NCBI GenBank assembly: GCA_942492115.1
Contig: CALODL010000010.1
Location: forward strand, 62,001-126,000
Direction: 5' to 3'
DNA from: CALODL01 sp942492115
GTDB taxonomy: Bacteria > Planctomycetota > Phycisphaerae > UBA1845 > CAIVHJ01
Length of the DNA: 64,000 nt
Position numbers and translations under genes: made by a program. Below the pieces are notes generated by a model that made no database searches, was not told the DNA's origin, and saw only the letters and a program-made list of their open reading frames with translations. Below, piece by piece: positions 17,475-26,250 of this stretch; the stretch's first letter is position 1; every line of letters starts with the position of its first letter.

Positions 17475-18290
17475 TCAGTCGCCGTCCTCAGTCTCTGTCT
17501 TGTCGGTGCTCTTGTCCTTGTCAAGAAGCGCCTGAATCTCGGCAGGGTACTTGAAACGGTCGTCGGGCATCTCGACATTGTGCTCGATCTTCTCGATGGA
17601 CAACACGCGTTTCTGCGGAATTCCCTCGATGGTGATCGTTGACTTGAACGGGTACTTGATGCCATCCACAACACGATAGTCTTCGCTGATGATCGACATA
17701 CCGAGAGTAGCCATGGGCGTCTCGAGTTTCATATCCGTTCGATGAAGCAGGCTCGTCGCGGAATCGATGTACAGCGTCATGACGTCGCCTTCGTGGGCAG
17801 TCAGTTCCAGCTTGTAGTAATCCCGGCCTTCGAGGTCTTCCCGCGCCACGCAATCGATTTTCTTATACATGCTCTTCCAGTCGAGCAGTCCATCGAAGTG
17901 AGCTTCGCGCAAGGCCATCGCTTTCTCGCCACCCTCCTTGATCCGGGGCCCCATCATTGCTGCAAGTTCCCAGGCCACCCCCCCGGCGCAACCTTCTTCG
18001 ATCGAACCCATGCCGGTGATTTCGATCCGGGTGTAGTTGCTGTCGGGCCGGGCATGGTAGCTCTTGCCCTGGCCCATCATGCCGTTTCCAAGGTCAAGCT
18101 TGAGGGTGATCACACGATTATTCACCTTGCGCAGTGCTGCAGCTCCACCCTCGGCCTCGATGAGTTTGGCGATAACGGCTTCGCCCTGGGGAAGATCATC
18201 GGCAGCCCACAGGGTCGAGCACATTGCAAGTGCCAGAGCCACCGTGGCCGGAATAGTCATAAGAGTCGATCGTGAGCTGTGATGCATCAT
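17475..18290 (-). CDS. LolA-like outer-membrane lipoprotein-sorting family protein
   Basis: The protein has 271 residues. The ATG at 18290 overlaps the stop of the upstream S41 protease gene (ATGA), and AGG lies 7-10 nt ahead. A signal peptide spans about residues 10-30 (TIPATVALALAMCSTLWAA). The mature part has the half-barrel pattern of LolA/DUF4292-like proteins: an N-terminal helix (GEAVIAKLIEAEGGAAALRKV), strands with GNGMMGQGKSYHARPDSN, and later YYKLELTAHEGDVMTLYIDS and YRVVDGIKYPFKSTITIEG. The DYRVVDGIKYPF-type motif is frequent in secreted proteins of this group. It may carry or sense a lipid or lipoprotein at the periplasmic face. Coupling with the protease lipoprotein suggests a joint envelope function. 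Confidence 0.85.
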   Translation of the reverse strand: MMHHSSRSTLMTIPATVALALAMCSTLWAADDLPQGEAVIAKLIEAEGGAAALRKVNNRVITLKLDLGNGMMGQGKSYHARPDSNYTRIEITGMGSIEEGCAGGVAWELAAMMGPRIKEGGEKAMALREAHFDGLLDWKSMYKKIDCVAREDLEGRDYYKLELTAHEGDVMTLYIDSATSLLHRTDMKLETPMATLGMSIISEDYRVVDGIKYPFKSTITIEGIPQKRVLSIEKIEHNVEMPDDRFKYPAEIQALLDKDKSTDKTETEDGD

Positions 18291-19711
18291 GGGGCTACCT
18301 CCTGATTCGTGCCGTGCGGGTCTGATTGGATCCAGGAGATCGCCGCTTGTACAACGGGGTCCTGGCCGGCGAGCAACGCTGCCCGGGTGAGCTCGACCCG
18401 CTCATCCGGAATCACGCCGACACCTTCGAGAACGTGACCACCCTGTGAAACGTAGTTCGCGATAGCGTACTGGAATCCATCCCCATTCGGCAACCGCTCG
18501 ATTGCCGAAGGCAGGGCCGCGCCGGCAGTTCGGGTCCCGAAGATGCGGACGCGGCCGAGGTCCTGCAGCCCGCCCGCCATGATCTCCGAGGTGGATGCCG
18601 AAAGGGCATCGGTCAGCACGGCCACGGGGCCACTGTATGTCTCAGCTCGCGGAAATACGACAAAACGAATTTCGTTATCACGCATGTACATGGTCCCAAG
18701 ACGCTGGTTCTTCTGCTCGACCAGCCAGCCTGCCATGCCCATCGATACGGCTCCGATGCCTCCCCCGTTGCCGCGCAGGTCAATGATGATACCCGGCGCC
18801 CCCATGAACGATCTCATGGCCGCACCAAACTCTCCCATGAGGTAGGTCGGGTGAAAGAAGCCATTGAAACCGATATAACCGATGTGATCAGCCACGGTGT
18901 AATGCTCGATCCACACCACGACTTCGGGCATGCCCATGAGGTGCGTGCGTTCACCCCGTTCCGGAACCCGCACCACCGACATTTCGACGCGGCTGTCGGC
19001 CCCGTCGAGGAAGTGCAATTCGACAGTTTCACCGACGTCACCACTCAGCCTGCGGGATGTGGCGCGCGAGAGTATCAGACCGAGCAGGGTGCTGTCGGCA
19101 TACTCATTCGACACCACCTCAATGACATCGGCGGTCTTGTGACCATTCACGGCGACGAGTACCCATCCGGCTTGTATGCCCGCTGCAGCACCGGGCGATC
19201 CCGGATATACCTTGCTGACGATCGCCTGTCCTTCGAGAACGCGAATCTCGATGCCGCAGTCGCCATGTTCATCTTCATTTGCGGATTCATCCGTGGCGGC
19301 TGTCGGTCCATCCCCCACGTTATCCTGGTCAGCGGCAGCTGACGGCGGATCCCCACCATCTTCTTCGTCCTCGGCTGCACCGTCGATACTCTCATACGCG
19401 GACGCCGGGATGATCCCGAAGTGGGATTGTCCGAGCCGCCCGAGCATCTCACGCATGGCGCTGCGAACGTCGTTCATGTTCTCAGCCTGGGTCACACGCG
19501 GCTTGTATTCACTACGCATGGCATTCCAGTCCAACCCGTTGAGCTTGGGATCGAAGTGTCGATCACGAACCGTTTCCCACACGTAGTCGAACGACGCGTC
19601 GTTGAGCTGGCGCTGCTCGTGGGTCAGGACCTCCTGGCCTGGATTCGAGCACCCCAGGACGCTGCACGACAATGCTACAATCACCAGACGACCTTGAGTA
19701 GACATACGCAT
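18287..19711 (-). CDS. S41-family peptidase lipoprotein with PDZ domain
   Basis: The protein has 474 residues from the ATG at 19711 (GAGG, 6-nt gap). A lipobox ends in Cys21 (SCSVLGC), so it is probably membrane-anchored. An N-terminal helical region is followed by an acidic low-complexity linker (about 108-150), a PDZ domain (GIEIRVLEGQAIVSKVYPGS, GIQAGWVLVAVNG) and the S41 core. The core has IIIDLRGNGGG, VAVLTDALSASTSEIMAGG with the nucleophile in the SxSxSE-type motif near residue 385, and IFGTRTAGAALPS. The lysine that pairs with the serine in Prc/CtpA-type enzymes is absent (Ala at the aligned position), so it is closer to tricorn/IRBP-type members or uses other residues. It is co-translated with the LolA-like gene. 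Confidence 0.9.
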   Translation of the reverse strand: MRMSTQGRLVIVALSCSVLGCSNPGQEVLTHEQRQLNDASFDYVWETVRDRHFDPKLNGLDWNAMRSEYKPRVTQAENMNDVRSAMREMLGRLGQSHFGIIPASAYESIDGAAEDEEDGGDPPSAAADQDNVGDGPTAATDESANEDEHGDCGIEIRVLEGQAIVSKVYPGSPGAAAGIQAGWVLVAVNGHKTADVIEVVSNEYADSTLLGLILSRATSRRLSGDVGETVELHFLDGADSRVEMSVVRVPERGERTHLMGMPEVVVWIEHYTVADHIGYIGFNGFFHPTYLMGEFGAAMRSFMGAPGIIIDLRGNGGGIGAVSMGMAGWLVEQKNQRLGTMYMRDNEIRFVVFPRAETYSGPVAVLTDALSASTSEIMAGGLQDLGRVRIFGTRTAGAALPSAIERLPNGDGFQYAIANYVSQGGHVLEGVGVIPDERVELTRAALLAGQDPVVQAAISWIQSDPHGTNQEVAP

Positions 19712-19753
19712 GTTGGGCCTCGCGGAACAGAATCGAACACAGTGACATCCGGC

Positions 19754-20263
19754 TCAGCGGATCGGGCTCTTGCCCAAACCGCGTCTCAGCATGCCAATGT
19801 GACCGACGTGGATCATCTCATGGAGCGCGCAGAACATCAGGGCCCCAAGCTTCGTATTGAACACCGCGTGCGGTTCTTCGACGGTCTCGCTGAGCAAAGA
19901 GATGTCATAGGTGGCCATCTCAGCCATGGACTGCTCGTAGATACGGTCGAATATATTGCGAATCTCCGACGGCGTCGGGTTGTTTGCAGGATCAGGATCA
20001 GGCTGAGAGCCGCGACTGAACTGCTTGCGGAAGCGGCTGGACATCAGGGCGGTATCCTCGAGTCGACGGCCGCGAACGCGAAACAAACACAGGCCATACT
20101 GGGCCATGGCCAGATGCCCCACCTGCCATGCCACATGCGTACGGGTGCCCGCTGGCTGCCGAAACCAGTCCTCATCGTTGATGTCCGCCAACAACAGGTG
20201 CGTTTGCTGGCGGGCGAATTCGATCTGCTTGCGGGCGATGTCCACGGACTCAGCCGTTGGCAT
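19754..20263 (-). CDS. DinB-like four-helix metal-binding protein
   Basis: The protein has 169 residues from MPTAESVDIARKQIE at 20263, with AAGGAG 8 nt ahead; an in-frame extension to 20302 lacks a ribosome site. It has three His positions typical of DinB-fold proteins: HVAWQVGHLAMAQ (first helix pair) and HEMIHVGHIGMLRR near the C-terminus. The fold is a four-helix bundle binding Ni or Zn, and some members are thiol-dependent transferases or hydrolases. The helix before the final motif has the NTKLGALMFCALHEMIHVGH pattern of the family. It lies 42 bp upstream of the S41 lipoprotein gene on the same strand and may be co-transcribed. The substrate cannot be inferred. Confidence 0.88.
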   Translation of the reverse strand: MPTAESVDIARKQIEFARQQTHLLLADINDEDWFRQPAGTRTHVAWQVGHLAMAQYGLCLFRVRGRRLEDTALMSSRFRKQFSRGSQPDPDPANNPTPSEIRNIFDRIYEQSMAEMATYDISLLSETVEEPHAVFNTKLGALMFCALHEMIHVGHIGMLRRGLGKSPIR

Positions 20264-20403
20264 GATGGGCACTCCTTGTCCAACCACATGACCTCGAACC
20301 ATGCTCAGGATACACCCATACCCGCGCTGGGGACAGCCAGCCTGGTGCGCCGTGTCACCTCAACCGCTGCCAGGGCCCGGGACATCTTCGGGACGCGCGC
20401 GCG

Positions 20404-20436
20404 GCACGGCCCTGGAGTGCACATCCAGGGCCGTGC
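20404..20436 (-). terminator. Perfect 12-bp hairpin after the second large secreted-protein gene
   Basis: GCACGGCCCTGG (20404-20415) pairs with CCAGGGCCGTGC (20425-20436) around a 9-nt loop, 26 bp downstream of the stop at 20462. It has no T-run. Position and strength suggest a transcript end or RNA-stability element for the minus-strand gene. Confidence 0.55.
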
Positions 20437-20461
20437 GAATCACGCCGTTCGAAACAGTGTG

Positions 20462-21349
20462 CTACCTGCGGATCGACCTGAGCACGTCGAGAACGGCTGG
20501 TCTCGTCTCAACGATGTCGATCTTGCCGCGTGCCGCCGTGGGAAACAGGAACGTGCGGTGATGTGGTGTGGTGGCATCGTGCAGCAGATCAACCATCAGC
20601 GGCCCATCGGTTTTCCCGACAGCGAATGTCGCCGTCGCCAGATAGACCCGACCACTCTCACTGTGCACGCCTGCACTATCCAGACCGATTAGGAGCTGGT
20701 CCGTGCTCACGTTGTACGCATCCCAGAACGCCATGTCGTCGAAGACATGGTCCTTACGCAGTGCAACGGACAGATCGACGAGCGTGAGTCCGGGGCTGGC
20801 CACGAAATGCAACTGGTAGCCGCGAAGATCTCGAACACCATCGACGATGTATACATCGACATCGACGGTCGCACCGGGTTGGACACGTACAGTCCGCGGC
20901 ACGAGCTCGACTATGACCTCGTCGACGACGTCGACCGCTCCGGGCATGTCCGGGGCCGGACCGCCGTCCAACGGACAGGCACAATCAGAAAACCCGGCAA
21001 AGGCATTGAGTGCGTGGAAAGCGTCATTGCCGTCGCACACGCCGTCCGGTGCACAGTTACCAAACACCCCACCCGCATCAACGTTGTAAGCATTGGGCGA
21101 GGCCACCTCGCACGGGTACGGATCGCCCGGCGCACCTGCGGGATCCGTGTTGGCAAAGCAATTAAGAGCGTGGAAGCGGTCGTTGCCATCGGCCGTGCCA
21201 TCGACGGGGCATTCCCCGAATTGGCCGCCCATATCGGCGAAGACGATTGCGCTGTCGACACAAATGCCGGCCTCGCAAGCCCAGAACACGCAGTTGTCGT
21301 CGCGGATGTTGTTCAGGTCGATATCCGCACAGTCCTTGATCTCGTCGCA
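20462..21349 (-). other. Shared C-terminal module, copy 2
   Basis: Contains DLNNIRDDNCVFWAC, FADMGGQFGECP, the loops ADGNDRFHALNCF and CDGNDAFHALNAFAG, CACPLDGGPAPD, then the beta part with DLRGYQLHFVASPGLTLVDL, LLIGLDSAGV, MVDLLHDA and RTFLFPTAARGKI. It has the same order and spacing as copies 1 and 3. This copy is at the C-terminus of a beta-helix protein, showing that the module is attached to different bodies. Confidence 0.88.
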
Positions 21350-23374
21350 CAGGCTCAGGTCGACGACCGTCTCCAGGATCAAACGCACCGCGCCGTCGCC
21401 GTACTCGATGGCCCACTCGTATCTGAAGCCGTCGGCGAACGTCAAAGGCTCTGCATCGAACGTCCCGTTGATCTGCGTGGCAGTCATGATCTCGAACTCA
21501 TCACCGGCCTGCGGCCTGAACGGGTCTTCGCCCTCCTCGAAGTCCACGGCAATGGAACCCGAGAGCGCAGCCTCGCCACTTACGATCAGGTGATCGTAGT
21601 CAATCCCGGCATCGTAGCCGCCGAGTGACACCTGCCAGAGGGCTCCTGCAGCAGACGTAAACCGATCGACTTCGGCCACTGGCTCGATCTCGAGCGTGCC
21701 GTGGTTGACCACACCGACGCCATTGAGGTGCGCGCCGTTCAGCAGTAGGGTACGCAGCCCGGTATTGTGCAGTTCACCGGCACCACTCACCGTGCATCCC
21801 GATGAAATGATCCCACCGTCGTCGAGGCGCAAAATGGCGTTGGCGCCATCGATGTCGAGAGTTCCTCCGGTTGCTTCGAGTGCGGCAGAAGTCGCTACAT
21901 GGCCGCTGACGTGCAGTTGCCCGAGGAGCTCCAGCGGCACGCCTGCGTAGCGGGTCGCAAACAACGCCGGATGGCCTACCCAGTTCATCTCACCGGCCAT
22001 GGTGAAACTCGGGTATTCTGGCGCCAGATTGATCTCGAGCTGCCCAATCGTGCCGTTGGCCACCGTCGCCGTTCCCTCGAACATGTTGGCCGCATTTGAC
22101 TGAACGCTGTCGGCGTTGATCTGCAGGCTCTCCCAGATCGTCCACGTCGTGCTCCCGTTGCCGTCCATATCGAACACATCGGCATCGATCACCGTCGGAC
22201 CGTTGACGAACGCATTGCCCAGTTGCCGGGCAACGCCATCGATATCGACAGTACCGTTCCACGTCGTTGCGCCATTGAAGTCAACCGTACCATCGGCCGC
22301 ATCGTTGCTGATGGTAAAGAACGACCCGCCGTGCACGGTGGTCGGGCCGTCGAAATCGAGGACGCCACTGTTGCTCAAGGTGAACTGCCCACCTTCGATC
22401 GTCGTCGCGCCGTCCAACTCGACCCAGTCGGTGAAACCGATGATGACGACGGCATTCTCCTGAAACGTCATGTCTGCCAGCACGCGCAGATGGGCCTCGA
22501 AACTGTTCACGTCGAGATTGCCATTGAACACCAAGGGGCTGCCGGCGATCAGTGAAGCCGCCGCGGGATTGTTGGTCCCAAGAATCTCGACCTCGGCCGG
22601 GCTGTCCATCATCCAGTCCTCGGTGAGGTTCATCGTCAGCAGGGCGCCCGGCGCCATCTTCAGCGTGCCGCTGAATGCGTCGTACAATGAATGGGCGACG
22701 ACCTCCAGCTCGCTGAACGATGTATCGAGGTACATGCGGCCGCTGCCGAGCGCATCGAGATCGAACTGCCCATCGCCCGCCAAGCCATGCTGCAGCACCA
22801 GTCCCCCGTTCGCTCCCGGCTGAATGATTCCACCACTCGTGAAGGGAAACACGCTGCTGACCAGGATCATGCCCCGGCCGGCGATGGTTCCGCTGGAAAA
22901 CATATCACCGAACAGGCGCACGGCCACGCCATCATGAAGCTCCAGGAACGTGCCGTAGCTCAAGTCCAGCTCACCTTGAAAATCGTATTCGTTCGCGCCC
23001 GGCGCGGGCCGTACGATCAGGCGCGAACCTTCGCCAAAGAGCCAGGCATGGCCGAAGGACACCAGTTCGGCACCGTTGGTGTCGAGCGTCATACCATCGG
23101 TAATCTCGAGACCGCCGTAGCCACTGCCTGGCGGCATGAGCATTACAGTGCTGTTCTCTACACCTGGCTGGTCACCGATGCGGATGGTGTCGCTATTCGC
23201 CGGGACGCCGAATGGCGTCCAGTTACCGGCCGTCGTCCAATTGCCGTTGCCGGTGTTCCAGGATCTGTCGATGGCCAGGCCGGGCGTCGCCAGACCGACG
23301 CACAACAGCAGGGCTGTCGCGGATTGTCGTACGAATTTACGAGCCGACCGGCCCGTGGTGCTCCAGCGATTCAT
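20462..23374 (-). CDS. Large secreted beta-helix-type protein with dockerin/cohesin-like C-terminus
   Basis: The protein has 970 residues from the ATG at 23374, with AAGGAG a few bases ahead. The signal peptide is SATALLLCVGLATPGLAI. Residues ~30-650 are repetitive beta sequence of the autotransporter/PEP-type layout: SWNTGNGNWTTAGNWTPFGVP followed by many short ...GxLxxNxGxLxxxG-like strands (GQFTLSNSGVLDFDG, TVHGGSFFTISND), which predicts a right-handed beta-helix. The C-terminal ~295 residues are the module shared with the proteins at 7446-14396 and 55550-61336. No catalytic motif was found; a structural or adhesive surface role fits best. A strong hairpin follows the stop. Confidence 0.92.
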   Translation of the reverse strand: MNRWSTTGRSARKFVRQSATALLLCVGLATPGLAIDRSWNTGNGNWTTAGNWTPFGVPANSDTIRIGDQPGVENSTVMLMPPGSGYGGLEITDGMTLDTNGAELVSFGHAWLFGEGSRLIVRPAPGANEYDFQGELDLSYGTFLELHDGVAVRLFGDMFSSGTIAGRGMILVSSVFPFTSGGIIQPGANGGLVLQHGLAGDGQFDLDALGSGRMYLDTSFSELEVVAHSLYDAFSGTLKMAPGALLTMNLTEDWMMDSPAEVEILGTNNPAAASLIAGSPLVFNGNLDVNSFEAHLRVLADMTFQENAVVIIGFTDWVELDGATTIEGGQFTLSNSGVLDFDGPTTVHGGSFFTISNDAADGTVDFNGATTWNGTVDIDGVARQLGNAFVNGPTVIDADVFDMDGNGSTTWTIWESLQINADSVQSNAANMFEGTATVANGTIGQLEINLAPEYPSFTMAGEMNWVGHPALFATRYAGVPLELLGQLHVSGHVATSAALEATGGTLDIDGANAILRLDDGGIISSGCTVSGAGELHNTGLRTLLLNGAHLNGVGVVNHGTLEIEPVAEVDRFTSAAGALWQVSLGGYDAGIDYDHLIVSGEAALSGSIAVDFEEGEDPFRPQAGDEFEIMTATQINGTFDAEPLTFADGFRYEWAIEYGDGAVRLILETVVDLSLCDEIKDCADIDLNNIRDDNCVFWACEAGICVDSAIVFADMGGQFGECPVDGTADGNDRFHALNCFANTDPAGAPGDPYPCEVASPNAYNVDAGGVFGNCAPDGVCDGNDAFHALNAFAGFSDCACPLDGGPAPDMPGAVDVVDEVIVELVPRTVRVQPGATVDVDVYIVDGVRDLRGYQLHFVASPGLTLVDLSVALRKDHVFDDMAFWDAYNVSTDQLLIGLDSAGVHSESGRVYLATATFAVGKTDGPLMVDLLHDATTPHHRTFLFPTAARGKIDIVETRPAVLDVLRSIRR

Positions 23375-23529
23375 GGCGTGATCTCCTTACTGATCAGGGC
23401 TTCTGTGTACTTCGTCGGGTCGAGCCATGCCGGCTCCGGTCACGGGCAGGACGCGGAATGCACAGAAGGAGTGCGCCACAATTCAGCAAAATTTATTCGG
23501 GTTGGGCTGGAAAGATCGGTTCGGAGAGC

Positions 23530-26250
23530 TCAGCGTCCACGCCAGCAGGCAGCCCGGCCGTCAAACCCCGCAATCGGGGCCACCTGATGCCAGGCGTCGT
23601 ACAGTTCCACAAATGCTTCAGCAAAGCGAACGGCGCCCAGGCTGACGACGCCACGCGCAGTGACCCGCGCGGTGTATGCCTCGAGCAGCTTGCCCTCGGC
23701 TTCAGGGAAGCGCTGCAAGCCTGCCAGCGCCCGTGCTTCCACGATGCGAAACTCGGTCTTGCCGCCCGGTATGTTCGAGCCGAGAGCACGGTCACCTTCG
23801 ACGCACGCCACGGCCAGGGGGTAGGCCTCCTCGGGGTCTCCCACCTCGATCAGCGCCTTCGCCAGATGATACGTGGCCTCGAGAGTGTCCGGATGGCCGG
23901 GCCCCAGCGCGTCGTGCTGCGACGCGCGGATCACCCGAAGTTCTTCAACCGCATCTTCCGCCGCTCCGTGTTCTGCAACATACGACGCCAGCCGGGCGCG
24001 AATCCGCAACGTGGCTGCGTGCTGCGGGCCCAGGACCCGGGTACGCGCCGCCAGGCACTGACGCATCAGCGGGTCGGCAGCCGGGTCATCCATGATCACC
24101 AGCAGGTCGGCCAGATTGGCCATCGTGCCCAGTGTCGTAGGATGATCCTCGCCCAACGACTTCATCAGCGCAGCGAGAGAACGCTCCAGCAACGGGCGGG
24201 CCTCTACCAACTTGCCCCGTTCCAGGAGTAGTAGACCGAGGTTGGTCAAGGCGTGCCGATACTCAGAGCTGTCCGGCCCGAGTAAACGCCGGCGGCGCTC
24301 GACGACCTCGCGCCAGGCGATCTCGGCGTGGTCGAGATCGCCCCGAACCGCGTGGGCGACCCCCACGTTGTTCAACGAGATGATCGTCGCGGGGTCATCA
24401 TCACCCAGCGTCCGCCGCCGGGCCTCGAGGGTCGCCTGCCAGATTTCCGCAGCGTCGTCGACGCGGCCCAGGCGGCGCAACACACCTCCAAGGCTGTTGG
24501 CTGTATTCAACGTGTCCGCATGCTCAACACCGAGCACCCGCGCCCGGCGGTCATGGGTGTCCAGCAACAGTTCATGGGCCTCCTCGAAACGGCCCAGGCC
24601 GCCATACAATGAACCCATGGCATGCGCAGACTGCAGTGTATCCGGGTGGTCGGGCCCCAGTTCGCTGCGGCGAATCTCGAGGGCGTTGGCCAACACGGGC
24701 TCGGCGCGATCCGGAAGCCCCAGGCCGTTCATCGTGCCGGCAAGCGTCTGCAGCAGTCGTGCGCGCAGCAGCGCCTGATCTGCAAAACGCTCGTCGATCG
24801 CGGCGCGCGACCGTTCGAGCACACTCTCGTCCAACAGCGTCAGCGCAAGCGACGTGAAGTTGACCTCGTCGAACAGTGCCTGCGCGGCCTCGGCATCTGA
24901 CGTGGTCTTGTCGACGAGCAGCTCGCGCAAGCGTTCACCCATCGCTTCGACATCAATGGCGCTGAGCTGTGAACGCTGAAACTCCGTGACCACCTCCAAT
25001 TCACGCCCGCGGCGCTCGGCGGCCTGCCTGGCCTGATCGGTCACGTAAGCCATACGCGAAGTCATGAGCACCCCGGTCACCAGGATCACCACAATGAGGG
25101 TCACGCCGGCGACGAGTTGCCGGTGGCGCTGTGCGAATTTCCGGGCGTGATACAGCGTCGTGGGCGGACGGGCCTGGATCGGCTGATTTGCCAGCAGGTG
25201 ACCGATGTCTTCGCCAAGCTCGAACGCGCTACGGTAGCGCCGCTCGGGGTCTTTGTCGATCGCGGTCAAGATGATCAATTCGAGATCACCGGCAGCCGCG
25301 CGGGCCAGTGTACTCGGGCGGGTCGGGGTCGCAGTTTCGATGATCCGAACGGCTTCCGGAATGGATTTGCCGGCAAGATCGTGGGGCAACCGGCCAGTGA
25401 CCAGCTCATACAGCATGACGCCCAGAGCATACACATCGGCGCGCGTATCGACGGTGTCCCCCCCGCCGCATTGCTCCGGACTCATGTAATTGAGCGTGCC
25501 CATCAGGCTGGTGCGTTCGCTATCGAGCGTGATCTGGTCCTCGAAGGCCCCGAGTGACCGCGCAATTCCAAAATCGATGATCTTGACTCGCCCGGCGCCA
25601 TCCACGAGCACGTTGGACGGTTTGAGATCACGATGGATTACACCCGCGTGATGGCCGCAGCGCACCGCAGCGCACACTTCCGCAAACAAGACCAGTCGAG
25701 GACGCAAACCCAGGTGCATGCTTTCTGCATGTGCGGTCAGCGGGCGGGCCTGCTCGACGAGCTCCATGGTAAAGAACGGAACAGACTGACCGGCCTCGTC
25801 TTCGAGGGTTCCCACTTCATATATTTGTGCGATACCGGGGTGCTTGAGCCGGGCCAGAATCTGGGTCTCGAAATCAAACCGGCGCAGCGCCGAAGTCTCG
25901 GCCAGCGAATGCTGCATAACCTTGAGCGCGACCATTCGCCGCGGATTATCCTGCTCGGCCTCGTATACCCGAGCCATGCCCCCGACACCCAACGTGCGAA
26001 CGACACGATGCCCCGGGACCACCAAGCGGGTCGTCGCCCCACCAGCTGCGGTTCTTGTCGGGCTGCCCAGCGCTGGTGATTCGAGAAAATCCGTCGTCTG
26101 ATCGACTGCGTCGAGCAGACGCTCGACCTCCCGACGGAGTTCGTCGGCGCCGGCACACATCTTGGCCAGGTACTCCGTGCGGTCGTCCAGCTCGTCCTCC
26201 AGCGCGGCAACGAAGATCGCGTGGGCCCGTTTGACCCGCTCGTCAACCAT
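23530..26250 (-). CDS. Transmembrane Ser/Thr protein kinase with TPR sensor region
   Basis: The protein has 906 residues. I chose the ATG at 26250 (MVDERVKRAHAIFVAALEDE); it overlaps the stop of the sigma gene by 8 bp, and the longer frame reading is an out-of-frame copy of that gene. The cytosolic kinase domain has the Gly loop GVGGMARVYEAEQ, lysine in MVALKVM, HRDLKPSNVLVD, DFGIARS and MSPEQCGG, so the catalytic residues are intact. One transmembrane helix follows (VAGVTLIVVILVTGVLM). The remaining ~500 residues form kinesin-light-chain-type TPR repeats (ALEIRRSELGPDHPDTLQS and similar), which would face the periplasm. The pair with the sigma gene suggests that the kinase controls that sigma factor. 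Confidence 0.93.
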   Translation of the reverse strand: MVDERVKRAHAIFVAALEDELDDRTEYLAKMCAGADELRREVERLLDAVDQTTDFLESPALGSPTRTAAGGATTRLVVPGHRVVRTLGVGGMARVYEAEQDNPRRMVALKVMQHSLAETSALRRFDFETQILARLKHPGIAQIYEVGTLEDEAGQSVPFFTMELVEQARPLTAHAESMHLGLRPRLVLFAEVCAAVRCGHHAGVIHRDLKPSNVLVDGAGRVKIIDFGIARSLGAFEDQITLDSERTSLMGTLNYMSPEQCGGGDTVDTRADVYALGVMLYELVTGRLPHDLAGKSIPEAVRIIETATPTRPSTLARAAAGDLELIILTAIDKDPERRYRSAFELGEDIGHLLANQPIQARPPTTLYHARKFAQRHRQLVAGVTLIVVILVTGVLMTSRMAYVTDQARQAAERRGRELEVVTEFQRSQLSAIDVEAMGERLRELLVDKTTSDAEAAQALFDEVNFTSLALTLLDESVLERSRAAIDERFADQALLRARLLQTLAGTMNGLGLPDRAEPVLANALEIRRSELGPDHPDTLQSAHAMGSLYGGLGRFEEAHELLLDTHDRRARVLGVEHADTLNTANSLGGVLRRLGRVDDAAEIWQATLEARRRTLGDDDPATIISLNNVGVAHAVRGDLDHAEIAWREVVERRRRLLGPDSSEYRHALTNLGLLLLERGKLVEARPLLERSLAALMKSLGEDHPTTLGTMANLADLLVIMDDPAADPLMRQCLAARTRVLGPQHAATLRIRARLASYVAEHGAAEDAVEELRVIRASQHDALGPGHPDTLEATYHLAKALIEVGDPEEAYPLAVACVEGDRALGSNIPGGKTEFRIVEARALAGLQRFPEAEGKLLEAYTARVTARGVVSLGAVRFAEAFVELYDAWHQVAPIAGFDGRAACWRGR

